Positions 47,573 to 59,943 of a DNA stretch of 64,000 nucleotides are shown here, piece after piece; within the stretch, counting starts at the first letter, position 1, and each line of letters opens with the position of its first letter. The DNA is from Coenobita brevimanus (Eukaryota; Arthropoda; Malacostraca; Decapoda; Coenobitidae). The translations under genes were made by a program, and so were the position numbers. Location of the stretch: assembly GCA_032717465.1 (NCBI GenBank), contig CM064732.1, forward strand, positions 32,025,138 through 32,089,137. Reading direction: 5' to 3'. The notes under the pieces are model-generated. The model was not told the origin of the DNA and made no database searches. It worked only from the letters and a program-made list of their open reading frames with translations.

Positions 47573-47739
47573 ACACAGTAAAATCTCTCAATAACGAAGC
47601 TGTCCTTTTTTTTTCTTTTTTTTCTTTTTTTCCATATCGCTAATACCTAATTACAAGTTCAGTCAGCTAGCTAACATTTCACCTCACTGAGGAGAATTAA
47701 AGAACTGTTATTCACTCCATCCCTCACCTCTATCCATCC

Positions 47740-48560
47740 CACAACAGTTATGCTTACCGAAGTCCGTCCTCCCCTCTTTTTCCTTCCCCCACATTTTTAT
47801 GTTCCCTTTTTCGCTCCTTCCCCCTTATTCCTTCCCTCTCTATCAGTCCTTCAATTTTCCCCTTCATTTAGTATCAAAATCTCTTCTCGTCCTCCTCCCT
47901 ATTATCCCCCTCCAGACACACATTTCCTAGGCGTTTGATATCCCCTTAGTTTTCTTCTCATTCTCTCTTTACGTTTACAGTATTTCAAACTTTCACCTCT
48001 TTCTCCCACGTCCCATAACGTCTCTGCCTCCATCCTTTTGCCTCCATGTCTAACCTTGCCCGTTCTCCCTCTCCCTTTGCCTCCTTCAACCTTCCTGTCC
48101 ACCATGTTTCGAATTCTTCTGTTTTCCCCTTGCCTCATTTTACTTTTCATCTCTTTCCCCTTGAATTTCTTCCCTTTCCCCCACCCCACTCTCTATTCCC
48201 CATTCCCTCATCTCAGCATTCAAACCTACATTCTCTCCCCCACGTACCGTTTCTTCTCCCTCGTTTCTTTTTTCCCCATGCCTCCATACTTACGTCTTCT
48301 TCTCTCTTTACCCTGTCCCAGTATATATGCCTCCCCTCCTTCCCTATCGAACCCATCCTCCCTTTTGTTTTCTCCTATCTCCCCCCCCCCTTTCTCTTTA
48401 CAGAGTCCATCCTCTCCCTTTACAGTATATTTCCTTTATCTTCATCTTAACATCTATCCCCATCACAGTCCTCTGGTCCCTCCCTTTGTCCATTTCCTCC
48501 CCTCCCATCCCCCCTCAACCTGTCTATTTTTTGTGTGTGTTGTCCCAGCGATGCAATTCA
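47740..48560. other. Pyrimidine-rich low-complexity tract
   Basis: The plus strand is dominated by CCTCCC, TTCCCC and CTCTTT words. Pro/Ser/Leu/Phe frames of up to 176 codons are compositional. No gene claimed. Confidence 0.65.
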
Positions 48561-48569
48561 TTCCATGAG

Positions 48570-50165
48570 CTTTTATTATTTCCATTATTAGTTTTGCCGT
48601 TGTTTTTCTTAACCCGTCATGTCCTAAGCCATTTCGCACCTCCGACACCCTCCAATCCCGAGGTATTTTCGAAAAATATCTTTTTGGCTAAAACTTCCGC
48701 TTTTGGTGAGAAACATCGAAATTTCATTGAGAAATCGCTCACCTGAGATTTAAAATACTCGATCCAGGTAGGAGTACCTCCTTACTTGACCAGGTTTTCT
48801 AACAGGCTGGCACCAAAGAAAATGAGTTCTATGGGAGGGTAACTATTTCACACCACTCAGAAACGGTATTTATTTATTTACTTGGTACGAATTTATATGT
48901 AGTACGAGAGTATATTGGTTTTCAAACAGTAATATAGGCATTATAAGCATTGTTTCACTCACTAACTCATCACCATACCTGACCTTCTTTTGCCACATTA
49001 TCTGATCATCATTTCTGACTGTTTCTTCCTCTAATGCCATGTAAACTTTGTCCTCCACATTGTCATCGATTGGGGAATCACTCTGGCCCTGAATGTCTTT
49101 ATTGGCCAGGTCACTGGTAACAGGTGAATTGCCGAGACAATGGCGTGCTGGGGGGGGAGGTTATGCAGTTTAAGGCATTGTCCCTGTTGGCATCTTGTAG
49201 AGGAATAGAGGAAGGTGTCCCGTGTATACATACGAAAAATCACGTGTGAAAATTAAGAATTGTGCAAATTATGAACCTTGCAATTGCGCGACGTACCAGT
49301 ACGTCGACGGGACTGGCAAATGCAAAATCTTGCAACGTACCCATATGTCGACAGGATGCCTCGGGTTAATTGACTGGAAGTAGGTCAGCCACTGCGTAGG
49401 GTCATAGGGAACACGCAAAAAATTTGTGAATATTCGACTGACACGATTATGAGAAAAAAAATAAGGGCGAAAAATGGTGAAAATGCAAATTAATATGGAA
49501 ATTCGTGACAGGGGTGAGATGGGGATAATGGTTGGAGATGGGATGTGTGGGTAATCAAGAGATGGCACTTAGCCCTGACATTACCAGAGACATATCCTAA
49601 GTTGAAAGTAATCGTCAGGCAGTAGAAAATTTACAATATATATTAGTGTCATAGTAATAGGATAAACGAAAACATTTTCAATGAAAGAAGAATGAATCAA
49701 AAGCTGAAGATCTACCTTAAAATCAAACCTGAAATTCTGCAAAGGAAGATCTGATAATTTTCTGATACCTGGGAACTTTGTGTCAAGTAGACTGTAGGAC
49801 ATAGGTAGGGGAAAACAGCCCAAAGAAAACTGCTTCAGAACCAGTTGTGGGACGACAAATTTTATTATGAGTAGATAACGGGAATAAAAGAGGTGAGAAA
49901 GCGTACCTGTCCCCCCCCCACACTAAAAATGGAAGCAGTTATGCAGAGTGCAGAGTAGTAGTAGTTGCAAGACATAGTAAAGCGAGGGTGATGCCATGTT
50001 GTGGCTAAGTAAGGAAGATTAAGCAAAGTTGTGGACAGAAAGCGTGCACGTGAAGCCAGAAAGCACCCAGAGAGGGCATACCATCGCTAATGCCATTGTC
50101 ATTAAAAGGGATCCAAATCCGAATCCGTGGAGATATTGTGTGGAATACGAAGGATACGGATCTGC
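48570..50165. other. Intergenic sequence with one dispersed repeat
   Basis: Apart from the repeat at 49285-49372 I see no coding motif, RNA gene or repeat unit. Confidence 0.5.
49285..49372. repeat. Dispersed repeat with ACGT/TCGACGGGAC motifs, copy 2
   Basis: GACGTACCAGTACGTCGACG, GGACTGGCAAATGCAAAA, TTGCAACGTACCCATA and a terminal GGGTTAA, in the same order as 15841-15945. This copy keeps a palindromic ACGT-centred start. Confidence 0.7.
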
Positions 50166-50565
50166 CCTCAGATTTAATCAATTGTTCCTTGACTCACAGC
50201 CCACACTTCCACAAATTATATTGGAATTCATTGAGAAATTTTGGAGATAATGTGCGGGATACATAGGATCTGGATCCTGATCCGGATCCGTCCCCAAATG
50301 CAATCAATTATTTTCTGGCCCATGGCCCACCCTTCCACAAAATTTAATTGAAATTTATTGAAAACATTTGAAAATATTGTGCTGGATACATAAGATCCGG
50401 ATCCACCTCAAAATTTAATTAGTTCTTTCTTGGCCTGTGGCCCACTCTTCCACAAAATTTCATTGAAATTCACTGAGAACTTTTGAAGCTATCGTGTGGA
50501 TAATCAATCAAACAAACAGATAAACATAGGCGAATATTATAACGTTCTCCAACTTCGTTGGCGGC
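50165..50565 (+). repeat. Tandem GATCCGGATC repeat, about three units of 110-120 bp
   Basis: Each unit carries CCCAC-CTTCCACAAA, a TTGGAATTCATTGAGAA-like stretch, TTTTGGAGATAATGTG-like text and GGATCC or GATCCGGATC. Unit starts are near 50193, 50320 and 50440. The block ends with AATCAATCAAACAAACAGAT and TTCGTTGGCGGCGGTAAT. That terminal order (AACAAACA, then TTGGCGG-GGTAAT) marks a repeat family widespread in invertebrates. Confidence 0.75.
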
Positions 50566-50569
50566 GGTA

Positions 50570-51279
50570 ATCAAAAGCTTTTGACTCCAGGCACACACAT
50601 AAACGTTACACTTCACATGAAGGCCAAAAAGACCACTCTGGAGAGACAGCATCTGTGCAGTGGTAAAAGAGGCACAGAACCCAGTGTCTGAGTTTCTGAT
50701 ATTACGTGAGGGATAACAGGTTATTTTATCTCCAAGCAAAATCACAAGAAAAAATGGTATCTCTTAGTCTGAAATATCTTTCATTAACTTAAAAAAGGTA
50801 AAAAAAAATAATGTTTATACATCTCATTTCAGATGGATGTTAATGGGGACTACTAAACTTAATTTTAAAAGTGCTGCTGAATAAAAATATTTAGATGTCT
50901 CTTACTCTCTTCTGTCCAAAAATATAAAATAATAAAGAAATACAATAAAAGGGACCATTGCAATGAAATGGTTGACGAAGATCTGTGAATTAAGCTCTGT
51001 CAAGCGGTAACAACAACGATATTCATTGACACCGTAGTCCTGCAGGGGGTTAATGAAGTATTTCTAAACACTTCAGTCCAACGAGTTCCTCATCTTGAAT
51101 AAAATTATTCGGAGGCAGCATGGAGAACGTACGACTGAACGCCAGCAAAAATTGACATTTCAGTTCACTCTAGTGACTTTGATCCTCATCACTAAACTTG
51201 GCCTTGATGTGATCAATAGCTACTAACCTAAAAGAAAAAAATAATCATAATTAGGCCTCCCAGAGTTACAGTCTCAACC

Positions 51280-51315
<36 letters not shown>

Positions 51316-51452
51316 AGGTTCCTGACTATCTCCCTTTGCCGAACTTTTCAGTGTTTCTGTTACACAGAGAGTAGGCCAGCATGCTCTCCAGTACAAGTTT
51401 CTCTAAATGTCAGCATCAGTCTACATGCACAGTACACTACCTTTTCAAAATT
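50570..51452. other. Unique sequence with (AC)n at 51281-51314
   Basis: No gene or repeat beyond the AC run; this is the spacer side of the inverted-duplication junction. Confidence 0.5.
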
Positions 51453-53926
51453 AATAACACAGTATCATCTGCAAACAACAGTACAGGGAGTTTCCAAACA
51501 CTACTCTCTCTCACTATGGCCACTCCAACATCCACTGCCCAACAATGTATCTCCTATATAACCCCACCCATATACAGATGGAACAACTATGGAGACATGA
51601 CACATCCCTGTCTCAGTCCCAACCTTCAAATCGAAAATTCACTCAGCTCACTATCCACACACACACTGCAGCCTTAGCACCCTCATACATACTCTTCACG
51701 GCATTCAACATCTTCCTATTTACTCCATATATCCTTAATACTTTTCACAATTCTTGCCTATCCACCCTGTCGCATGCTTTCTCCAAATCCATGAAGGCTT
51801 CATGCAACTTCTTTCCCTTCTCTGGAATCTTTTCCACTAAAGATCTAAGAATGAATATCTGATCTACACAACCTCTTCCCTTCTTAAAACCTCCCTGTTC
51901 ATCTCCAGCTAATTCCTCTGTTCTTTCCCTAACTCTATCAATAAGCATCCTACAATATACTTTTCCTATTATCCTAGGAAGACAAATGCCCCTGTGATTA
52001 CCACATACTTCTTTTTCCCTTTTTCCCCTGTATAGGGGAATAATTATACCTGGTTTCCAATCCTCTGGGACTCTACCTTTCTCCCAGGCCAATCTGCACA
52101 TCTTCCACATCCATTCTACTACTATCTCTGCCCATGCTTCAGCATTTCACCACACACCCCATCAATTCCAGGGGCTTTCCCCATTTTAACTTTCTTCATT
52201 AATTCCACAACTCCCATTCTGATGATTTCTTCCTCTCTTCTCACATTCCTCCATATCCCAGCCATTCCCCAGCCACTTTCACTCGCATTACTTTCATTCT
52301 CAATGTTCAACTATTCCTTAAAATGTTCTCTTCATCTGCTTACTATTTCTACCTTCTCCACCAGAAATCTACCATCCTGTCCAACTCTCTTTACCTCTTT
52401 CCAGAACATTTTCTTACATTCCCTCCATTTCATACTCAAATTCCTTCCAAATTACTCATCCACTCTCCTCTTACTCTCTCTTACTAATCTTTTCACATGT
52501 CTCCTCCTCTCTACACATAACTCTTCTGTCTGTCAACTTGTCAACTTCGTCCATTCCCCTGTTTCTCATCCACTCACACTATGCTTTTTTCTTCTGTACT
52601 ACAGCCTCTCTCACCTTTTCATTCCACCATGCTGTTCTCTGCATCCCCTTTCGTCTTCTCTTCAACCCACACACCAAATCACATGCTGCACAGATTTCTT
52701 CTGTGAATATCTTGCACACACATTCCACGTTCCCCATCTGCGTCAATTCATATTTACCCAATCTCTCCTCCACTTACCTATTATATTCTCCCTTTTTTCC
52801 ATCTCTTGTAACCTTTCCACTCTCCTTGAATGAACTACTTCCTTCTGTCCTTCCCTTCTATTTCTCCATTTCATTTGGACCTTTATTCTGACCACCACCA
52901 AGTGGTGGTCAGAAAGTCTACTCCCCCAACGTCTGTATACTTGCAACATCCATTACACACCTTCTCATTCTGTTATCCACCCATAATCAATCATTGCCTT
53001 CCATTCATTCAGTTCACCACCCACCCTTCCCATCATTCACCCTGTATACCTATGGATTATTTTGTGCCTGAAGAGAGTTTTGGCTATCACCAACACCCTC
53101 CTAGCACAAATGTCCACTAAGGCACAGCCATTCTCATCTATCTTTGCAGGCACACCCCACTCTCCAACTACTCCATCCATCTTCCCATTCCCTACTTTTA
53201 CATTCATATCTCCAATCAGATTCACTCTCTTATTCCTTGTAAACTTTTCCTTGCATGCTTCCACATTTGTCCAGAACTGTTCTCTCACTCTGCTTGCACG
53301 ATCTTGTGTTGGCGCATACACGCATACAATCGCCCCCATTTGTAGTCCAACCTTCAATCTTACCCACACAATCCTTGAGCCACCCGATCCATACACTCTT
53401 ATACTCTCCTTCCATCTGTTACTCACAACAAGAAACACTCCTTCTTTTGCTCTCTCATCTTATCCACTCGCGCATATACCCCATCCATACTCTCAGAGTC
53501 TCACACTCTCACCTCACCATTTAGTTTCAGTTAATCCACATACATCCACTTTAGCTCCCTCAAGTACCTGGCCAATCTCTCTTTCTTTCACCTCATCATA
53601 TGCACCCCTTACATTCCATGTAGCTATCCATACGATGTCCTTTGTTCGGTCCTTAGTTATCACTTTTTGGTCAGTCCTGGCCCGAGGCTTCTTGTTCGTA
53701 TTTTTAGTTAGTTGTTTTCCAGGGAGGGGTACTTACCCTTCGCCAACCCACTTGTTATCACGTAAGAGACACGTGTTGGTAGGTTATAAGGTTAGCAGCC
53801 ACCGTTGTAAATGCTTTCCTGGTTAACAGGATATCATTTAGTTTGCCACTCATTGTAGAGCTACCCTAAAAAACAGAGTACCACTACACTAAGTGGGTGG
53901 TTGACGGGCGCCCCCCACCTGCCACA
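51453..53926 (-). mobile_element. RTE-A LINE 5' part, broken at FADD
   Basis: Reverse-complement counterpart of 4158-6640. Minus-strand frames give IATWNVRG-type text near 53630, CVYAPTQDRASRVREQFW, GDMNVKVGNGKMDG, LSDHHLVVV, MGKAPGIDGVCGEMLKHG, DEQGGFKKGRGCVDQIF and FMDLEKACDRVDRQ. The last FADD-encoding bases lie at about 51460-51480. At 51453 homology to RTE-A stops, without the 3' half, tail or target duplication. Some stops seen in the left arm are absent here and the reverse also holds, so the arms have diverged independently. Confidence 0.85.
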
Positions 53927-55210
53927 CGTCCTACATTTTTTTCAACCTGCCTACTTCCCCTCCTACCTTCCTACTTCCCTAACTCTCTCTCTTCTTTCCT
54001 ACTTTTGCCGAAGTGTGTGCTTGCCTACATACTTGCCTTACACCTACAGTCCTCTTTTTTAACCTATCACTTTTTTGTCTCTTGCCTTCGTGTTTCCACG
54101 ATTACCATCCTCCATGTTCATCTTCTTTCTCATTTACCCACCTACCTGACTATCTCCCACTTAACCTCCTACATACGAATCTTCCCAACTGCCTACCTAC
54201 TTTCCTAAATTCCTTACCCCCTAATTCCTTGTCTACCTGCCTGCTTACCTTCATGCTTTCCTAAATGCTATACTTACCTGCTTCTCTCACTGTCTTTCTG
54301 TCTACTTTCCTTCCTACATATGCCCACCTTGCCGCCTCTCTTTTCCCATCTCTACCTACCTGCCTTTGATTTTACCATCCACTTGTTCTGCCCGCCTACC
54401 TTCTTACCCAACTACCTGTCGTTCTGTATTCGTACCCACCGTGCTGGCTTCTTAGTTACCGACCAAGTTACTTGCTTTATTTCTTTACGTTCCTAACAAA
54501 TACTTAATTTCATTATTACCTACCTGTTTCCCTACCCACTTACCAACCTAACTACTTTACTTGGTATCTCACATTGGGCCTACATACGGTAAACTACATT
54601 TCTTCTCTTCCTACTTATCATACCCGCCTACATAATTACGCACTGAACCTTCTTACCTACAGTACCTATCAAACTATGTATATATACCTTAAACTGTCGG
54701 TTTTCTCTTCTTACACTGCTTGTCTTCCTACTCTTCCTACCGACTTACCTACTGTATATGTCTACCAACCAACGTAACTACCTCTCATATACCTTCTACC
54801 ACAGGGTTTCTCCTTTTTTACCCTTCCTGTTTACGTACCCCACCAACCGTACCATCTCACCAACTTCACGTTTACCTACCTGTCTTCCTAGCTACGCACA
54901 AAACTGCTTACCTGCTCATTTTACCTCTCTTATACATTAAGCTACAGGACTTCTCTTCTTAACGATCATTCCTAGCTATCTACATAAATACATACGCACA
55001 TACATACCGATCTGCCTACCCACGTACGTACTGTATCTCCTTACTTACCTACCTGCAAGTCACATATCTTAAGGTGTAGGGCTTCTTTTCCTGCTCCTTA
55101 TACCCATCTCCCTACCCAGACTGACCTCCCCTTTTCCTATCTACCGACCTTCCTGCCTACTTCTCTACCTACCTGTCTACCTTCCTACCTTTCTACCCAC
55201 ATCTTATTTG
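53927..55210 (-). repeat. Decayed CCTAC satellite (inverted copy of GTAGG tract)
   Basis: CCTACCTACC and CTTCCTAC words throughout; the reverse complement of 2875-4150. Its frames are artefacts of the repeat. Confidence 0.85.
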
Positions 55211-55337
55211 TGTTAAACTTTCCCTTTGAAGATAATAAACTACAATCAAGACCCAGTATCCACCTTTAACTTCTTCTGCGTTCGATTACACGATAACAAA
55301 AATCAGTCTCAAGATTCACATATTATAGGGTCAAGAT

Positions 55338-55655
55338 TCATACTGAGACTAATGTCTCCCTGTTGTTACTTATTTCAACCCAGAAACTTTCCGTGTCCCT
55401 ATTTACTTTATTGTTGTCTTTATTGTAACAGTTTAATAAATCCTTTACAGAAATAGCTACCCTGTCCCCCTTTCTTCCCAGATGGTTTGACACATAAATA
55501 TTATAGTCCTTTATCTGATATTCTGCTAAAACATCTCGAGTCTCTGTATTCATCCAAGTTTCACTAATAATGGCAATGTCTATTTTCTCTGTACAAATTA
55601 AAGCCCTCAGTTCATCCAATTTATTTCGTAAACTCCTACTGTTTGTGTAGTACAC
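55338..55655 (-). pseudogene. CR1-type LINE ORF2 endonuclease fragment, right-arm copy
   Basis: A continuous 105-codon minus-strand frame opens MYYTNSRSLRNKLDELRALI and contains IDIAIISETWMNTETRDV and GRKGDRVAISVKDLL. It is intact where the left-arm copy (2431-2747) has a TGA. It stops at the same place as the left copy, so the truncation is shared. Confidence 0.8.
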
Positions 55656-55950
55656 TTTCAGATTATTACGAGTAGTTATACCTGTACCTAGGGACTTACT
55701 TTTTTTTGTTAATAACTAGGAAACTCTTTACTTTACTATTATTTTAAAAAAAATTTACTATCACTTATCGCCCCTCTATCATTACTTGTTGTCGTCTATC
55801 GTCGTCTGCTCATTTTGAGTTGCCTGAATGGATGTATCTACACTAATGGTTAAACTGTTGTTCTTACTTTTGCAAGTCTTGATGCATCTATCCAAACCTG
55901 ATGAAATGATTTCTGAATGTAGTTGCTGTAACTTCCTGTACATCTAATTC

Positions 55951-56830
55951 TCAGCCTCGAAAAAAAAAACTCTCTAACTCCCTATCTATCATTCCAGCTA
56001 AAACAGTAACTCCCGGCCTACTAAGGTGAGTCCCATCCCAACTATACATGGAACTCCGTCCATAAAACCAGTCCCAGCTGCCCAAGAAAGGTATTGTATT
56101 ATCTTTGCAATACCATTCAAGGCGGCAATTAACACCTATCGCCCTGCTCAATCATTTCCTCTCAACTCCCCTCCTAAGAAACACACCTAGAACAACAGGG
56201 GTTCCTCCTCTTTCCCTAACCTTCTCCAACATAACCTTGTACTGCTGCCACAGTACCTCACACTTACGCCTACCAGGATCATTGCCTCCTACACTGAGGC
56301 ACACAGTGGGTTTGTCTCCACTATCTTTCACGATATTTGAAAAATTTTTCTATCACCTTACCCACTCTGGGCCCCGGAAGACACACATGTTTAGTGAGTG
56401 GAGTATACACTGCTCTTTCCAGATATCTTACCTGGGAGTCTCCAATAATGAGAACATTTTTCTTTCTTTCTTGATCTCGGTATACTTACCTGTACGGGAA
56501 GTTCTCTCACCGTCCTTCTCCTCTACTTCCCTCTCTGCCTTCCCTTCACATTCGTCCCGTAATGTGTCGAATGCATTTGTGGTTTTTATCTCCATTTGCT
56601 TCTAAAGGGTGAACTTTGTTGCACCATTGTGATCAAGTGTCCAACCTTCAGCCATTTATTTCTCTCTCCTCCAACATCTCCAACACTTCCCTTATTTGTG
56701 ACTTCTGCCTGAGAACCTGTACCTCCCACTTGAATTTGATAAGTTCTTCCTTTAACTCAAGGTAGTCCTTCTCAAAACTTGCAGCGGGGACACAACTCTC
56801 TGTAGAATAAGCAATCATGCACAAAATCAC
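55951..56830 (-). pseudogene. CR1-type LINE ORF1 remnant, right-arm copy
   Basis: Minus-strand counterpart of 1249-2134: a coiled-coil-like N-terminus (FEKDYLELKEELIKFKWEVQ, frame 56648-56830), the SGNH esterase blocks around 56280-56460, and a C-terminal WDGTHLSRPGV frame at 55951-56151. The TGA before the last block is shared with the left arm. Extra small changes break the esterase frame further in this copy. Confidence 0.75.
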
Positions 56831-57079
56831 AGAAAAGTATCACAGGTCACTACAGCATAATAGCATAACACTATTACAAATCACTAGGATAACACTATCA
56901 CAGGTCACTAGCATAACACTATCACAGGTCACTAGCACAATTCTATCACAGGTAACTACGACACACTACCACAACACTATGACAGGTCACTAAACTCACT
57001 GACAATTCTCACAATAGGTGGGTACAGCTAACTAAATCAGAAACATGAGGAAAACGTCTGATCAGACTGACTTCACGTA

Positions 57080-57080
<1 letters not shown>

Positions 57081-57167
<87 letters not shown>

Positions 57168-57168
57168 T
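57081..57168. repeat. (AT)n microsatellite
   Basis: Pure AT run of nearly 90 bases, directly 5' of the truncated RTE-A fragment. Confidence 0.95.
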
Positions 57169-57961
57169 GTTGTTTGCAGATGATACTGTGTTGTTGAGTA
57201 AAGACGAAGGGGAGCTGCAAGGCTTGGTGGATGAGTTTGGGAGAGTGTATAAGAAACGGAATCTAAAGGTGAATGTAGGGAAGAGTAAAGTGATGGTCTT
57301 TGAGAGAGGTGAAGTCAGTGAATGTACAGCGAGGATGGATGGTGAGGAATTGGAAAATGTGAATACGTTTAAGTACTTGGGTAGTGTGATGAGTAAGGAT
57401 GGAGGTTTGGAGGGTGAAGTGCTTGAAAGGGTACAGCAGGGAAGAAAGGTTGCTGGTTCTTTGAAAGCAGTGATAAGAAACAGGGAAGTGAGCATGGAAG
57501 TGAAAAAGTTACTACATGACAGTATTGTGATACCAACTCTAACGTACGGAAGTGAAGCTTGGACGTTGTTGGAAGGACACAAGTCAAGAGTGAGAGCAGT
57601 GGAAATGAGTTATTTAAGAGGAGCCTGTGGAGTCACATGGAGAGACAGGCTGACGAATGAGGATATAAAGGAGCGTCGTGGTGTGGCTGTGGATGTGATA
57701 GGAAGCGTTATGAGGAACACACTGAGGTGGTTTGGCCATGTGGAGAGGATGGAGGGTGAAAGACTGACGACGAGAGTGTATGTGAGTGAGGTGGAGGGGG
57801 GAAGCGGGCGGGGGAGGCCGAGGATGAGATGGAGGGATGGGGTGGAGAGGTATATGAGAGAGGGGGGTGTGAGTTGAAAGTAGGGTAGTGAAATGGCGGG
57901 AGACAGGGCGACTTGGAGGCGATTTCTTTGTGGCCACCCCAAACGGGATTGAGGCGTCTGG

Positions 57962-57963
<2 letters not shown>
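57169..57963 (+). pseudogene. RTE-A reverse transcriptase 3' half, right-arm copy
   Basis: A single frame of 235 codons (57170-57877) begins MFADDTVLLSKDEGELQGLV and runs through VNVGKSKVMVFERGEVSE, FKYLGSVMSKDGG, LTYGSEAWTLLEGHK and LRWFGHVERM. It then meets the 3' signature GAGGCGTCTGGCAATA and (AT)n. The frame is undamaged, but everything 5' of FADD is absent. Counterpart of 151-938. It is oriented opposite to the RTE-A 5' part at 51453-53926 in the same arm. Confidence 0.85.
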
Positions 57964-58017
<54 letters not shown>

Positions 58018-58018
58018 T
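57964..58018. repeat. (AT)n microsatellite
   Basis: AT run after the RTE-A 3' end; tail or expanded target. Confidence 0.95.
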
Positions 58019-58021
58019 GTA

Positions 58022-58335
58022 TATTGTGGTAGGTGGGGGTACTCACCATCCACTTACTCGATGTAGTGCTGCTGTCGAGTGTCTGCTCTTTCCTCTCCTC
58101 CATCCTTCTTTCCTTCCATCCTCCTCTGTCTTACTTTCCTTCAATTTTTCCTTGTCCTTCTGCCTATGGGTAACTTTACACTCCCTCTTCTGCCTTTCTT
58201 TCCTTCATTCTTTCCTCTTCCTTCTGTCTGTGGGTGACTCTACACTGCGTGACAAGTCAGACGGTTTCCAGTACACCAGGAAACCATTTACTAAGCTTGG
58301 TGGTAACCAAATAACCAAATTTTGGCACCTAGTCT
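58022..58335 (+). mobile_element. RTE-A-type LINE 5' leader fragment
   Basis: Begins GTGGTAGGTGGGGGTACTCA, then CATCCACTTACTCGATGTAG. After a CT-rich stretch it reads GTGACAAGTCAGACGG, ACCAGGAAACCATTTACTA and GGTGGTAACCAAATAACC. The same order is found in the leaders at 4158-4300 and (minus strand) 27560-27695. It follows the (AT)n of the preceding RTE-A 3' end, giving a head-to-tail arrangement. No ORF follows. Confidence 0.7.
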
Positions 58336-58364
58336 TTTAGTGGGTAAGTGTTGCGCTCCAGTCG

Positions 58365-58655
58365 GACTGAGCCGGTGAAGGTTTATATCCAAGGGATGAT
58401 TGGGGTTGATTGCTCATGCAATGCCACTCAGGGATGAGTGAGGCAGGTCACTCTTATCTTAAATGTTGGGACCAACTGCCTAGTCCCGGGCTCCTATGTT
58501 CCTCATGGGGCAATGTAGGATTGGATGATGGATATCTATCTATCTATCGATCTATCTATCTATCTATCTATATCTACATCTATATCTATATCTATCTATC
58601 TATCTATCTATATCTATCTATCTATCTATCAATCTATCTCTCTATAGATATATAT

Positions 58656-58698
<43 letters not shown>

Positions 58699-58700
58699 AA
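58365..58700 (+). mobile_element. SINE-like unit with (TATC)n(AT)n tail
   Basis: GTTTATATCCAAGGGATGAT, GCCACTCAGGGATGAGTGAG and GGTCACTCTTATCTTAAATG match 37600-37690. This copy continues into TAGTCCCGGGCTCCTATGTT and CCTCATGGGGCAATGTAGG, then CTAT and AT repeats. Confidence 0.6.
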
Positions 58701-59040
58701 AGTTGAAAGTTTATATATATATATCTATCGGAAAGTTGAAAGTTTAAAGCTAGGCTAGAGAAGTCTTGATCAGGCTTGGAGTAATTATATTGGTTTGGGT
58801 ATATTACAGTTACAGATATAATAAGTTGTCTATTACTCAGTTGCAGTTACAAAGATTAAAAGAATGCTCATTTCAATTACAGTTACTTAATTTTAAAAGT
58901 CCCAAATTACAATTTATTACAGTTTTAACTACATCAAAGCTAGTGTTCAGTTACATATTTTAATTACTTTTTTCATGGTATAAGCTGCATTAATAGGTGA
59001 TTATTGAAAAGATTATATACCGGCAGGGTATAAATAAATA

Positions 59041-59045
59041 AATAA

Positions 59046-59122
<77 letters not shown>
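59041..59122. repeat. (AAAT)n(AT)n microsatellite
   Basis: Short AAAT run passing into about 70 bases of AT. Confidence 0.95.
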
Positions 59123-59124
<2 letters not shown>

Positions 59125-59209
59125 GAATGCTCCTGCAACGGGCTCTCGCGCTGCAATCATTTCAGGTAATCCGAGTCATGTTTATGTGCTGTTCTAGTCT
59201 AATGTTTTC

Positions 59210-59396
59210 GCTACTGGCTGTTGAGGTGACATGAAAGGGCCCATGATGGTCCGTTTATTTGCTGTTCTAGTCTAATGTTGTCACTTGGATTTTTTGCTGC
59301 TAACCAATTGATCATGTTATTTGCAGTTTTGGGAATGGAACCCAAGTTGTCCGCACGCAAGTCTGAGATATTAACCACTTGGCCACGGCAACCGAC
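59210..59396 (-). mobile_element. tRNA-derived SINE
   Basis: The minus strand from 59394 reads GTTGCCGTGGCCAAGTGGTT and 40 bases on GGGTTCCATTCCC. GTGGCCAAGTGG fits an RNA polymerase III A box and GGTTCCATTCC a B box, with tRNA-like spacing. The body downstream is not tRNA. It cannot fold as a functional tRNA over its whole length, so I call it a SINE. The tail was not determined. Confidence 0.65.
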
Positions 59397-59677
59397 CGTG
59401 TGCTGGGAGTGGCGTTTTTTGGTCAAAATTTGATCGTGCTATAGTACATATATTAGATAAAGCCATCAAAAACTCTATGGTGAACGCAACACTAATTTCA
59501 CGCACTCACGCCAGCATCGGCGATTTTTGGTCAAACTTTGATCTCTCGTTGAATATAGTAAATGGTTTTCAATCGTGATGAGACTAAGTTTTTTCACAAC
59601 AGCGAAGTTTTTACGATTTTTTTTTTTTTTTTTGCCAATTTTGGTGTGATTTGCATGTGTAGTTTTGGCTGCCCAAA

Positions 59678-59679
<2 letters not shown>

Positions 59680-59727
<48 letters not shown>

Positions 59728-59742
59728 GCACTACTACATCAA

Positions 59743-59787
<45 letters not shown>

Positions 59788-59801
59788 GTACCACACAGAC
59801 T

Positions 59802-59875
<74 letters not shown>

Positions 59876-59889
59876 GTACCACACAGACT

Positions 59890-59940
<51 letters not shown>
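59680..59940. repeat. (AC)n and (AT)n arrays with two embedded SINE-start fragments
   Basis: AC run at about 59681-59725; AT runs at about 59744-59784, 59805-59870 and 59893-59940. Between AT runs the same 21-base string starting ACCGTACCACACAGAC occurs twice. It is the reverse complement of the first bases of the SINE at 59941. Confidence 0.9.

Positions 59941-59943
<3 letters not shown>

Larger units (their letters stand above)
51453..58118. repeat. Right arm of 6.6-kb inverted duplication
   Basis: This is the reverse-complement partner of 1-6640. The match begins at about 51453, where the RTE-A minus-strand frame stops matching just downstream of its FADD codons, and runs to about 58118, the partner of base 1. 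DNA on the inner side (below 51453) is unrelated to the continuation of the left arm beyond 6640. The two arms differ by scattered substitutions and in microsatellite length. That favours a real, aged duplication over a simple assembly fold-back. Confidence 0.9.

Noticed and set aside
48038..48746. Plus-strand frames of 134 to 176 codons rich in Pro, Ser and Leu
   Set aside because: Compositional product of a pyrimidine-rich tract; three overlapping frames of similar length argue against a gene.
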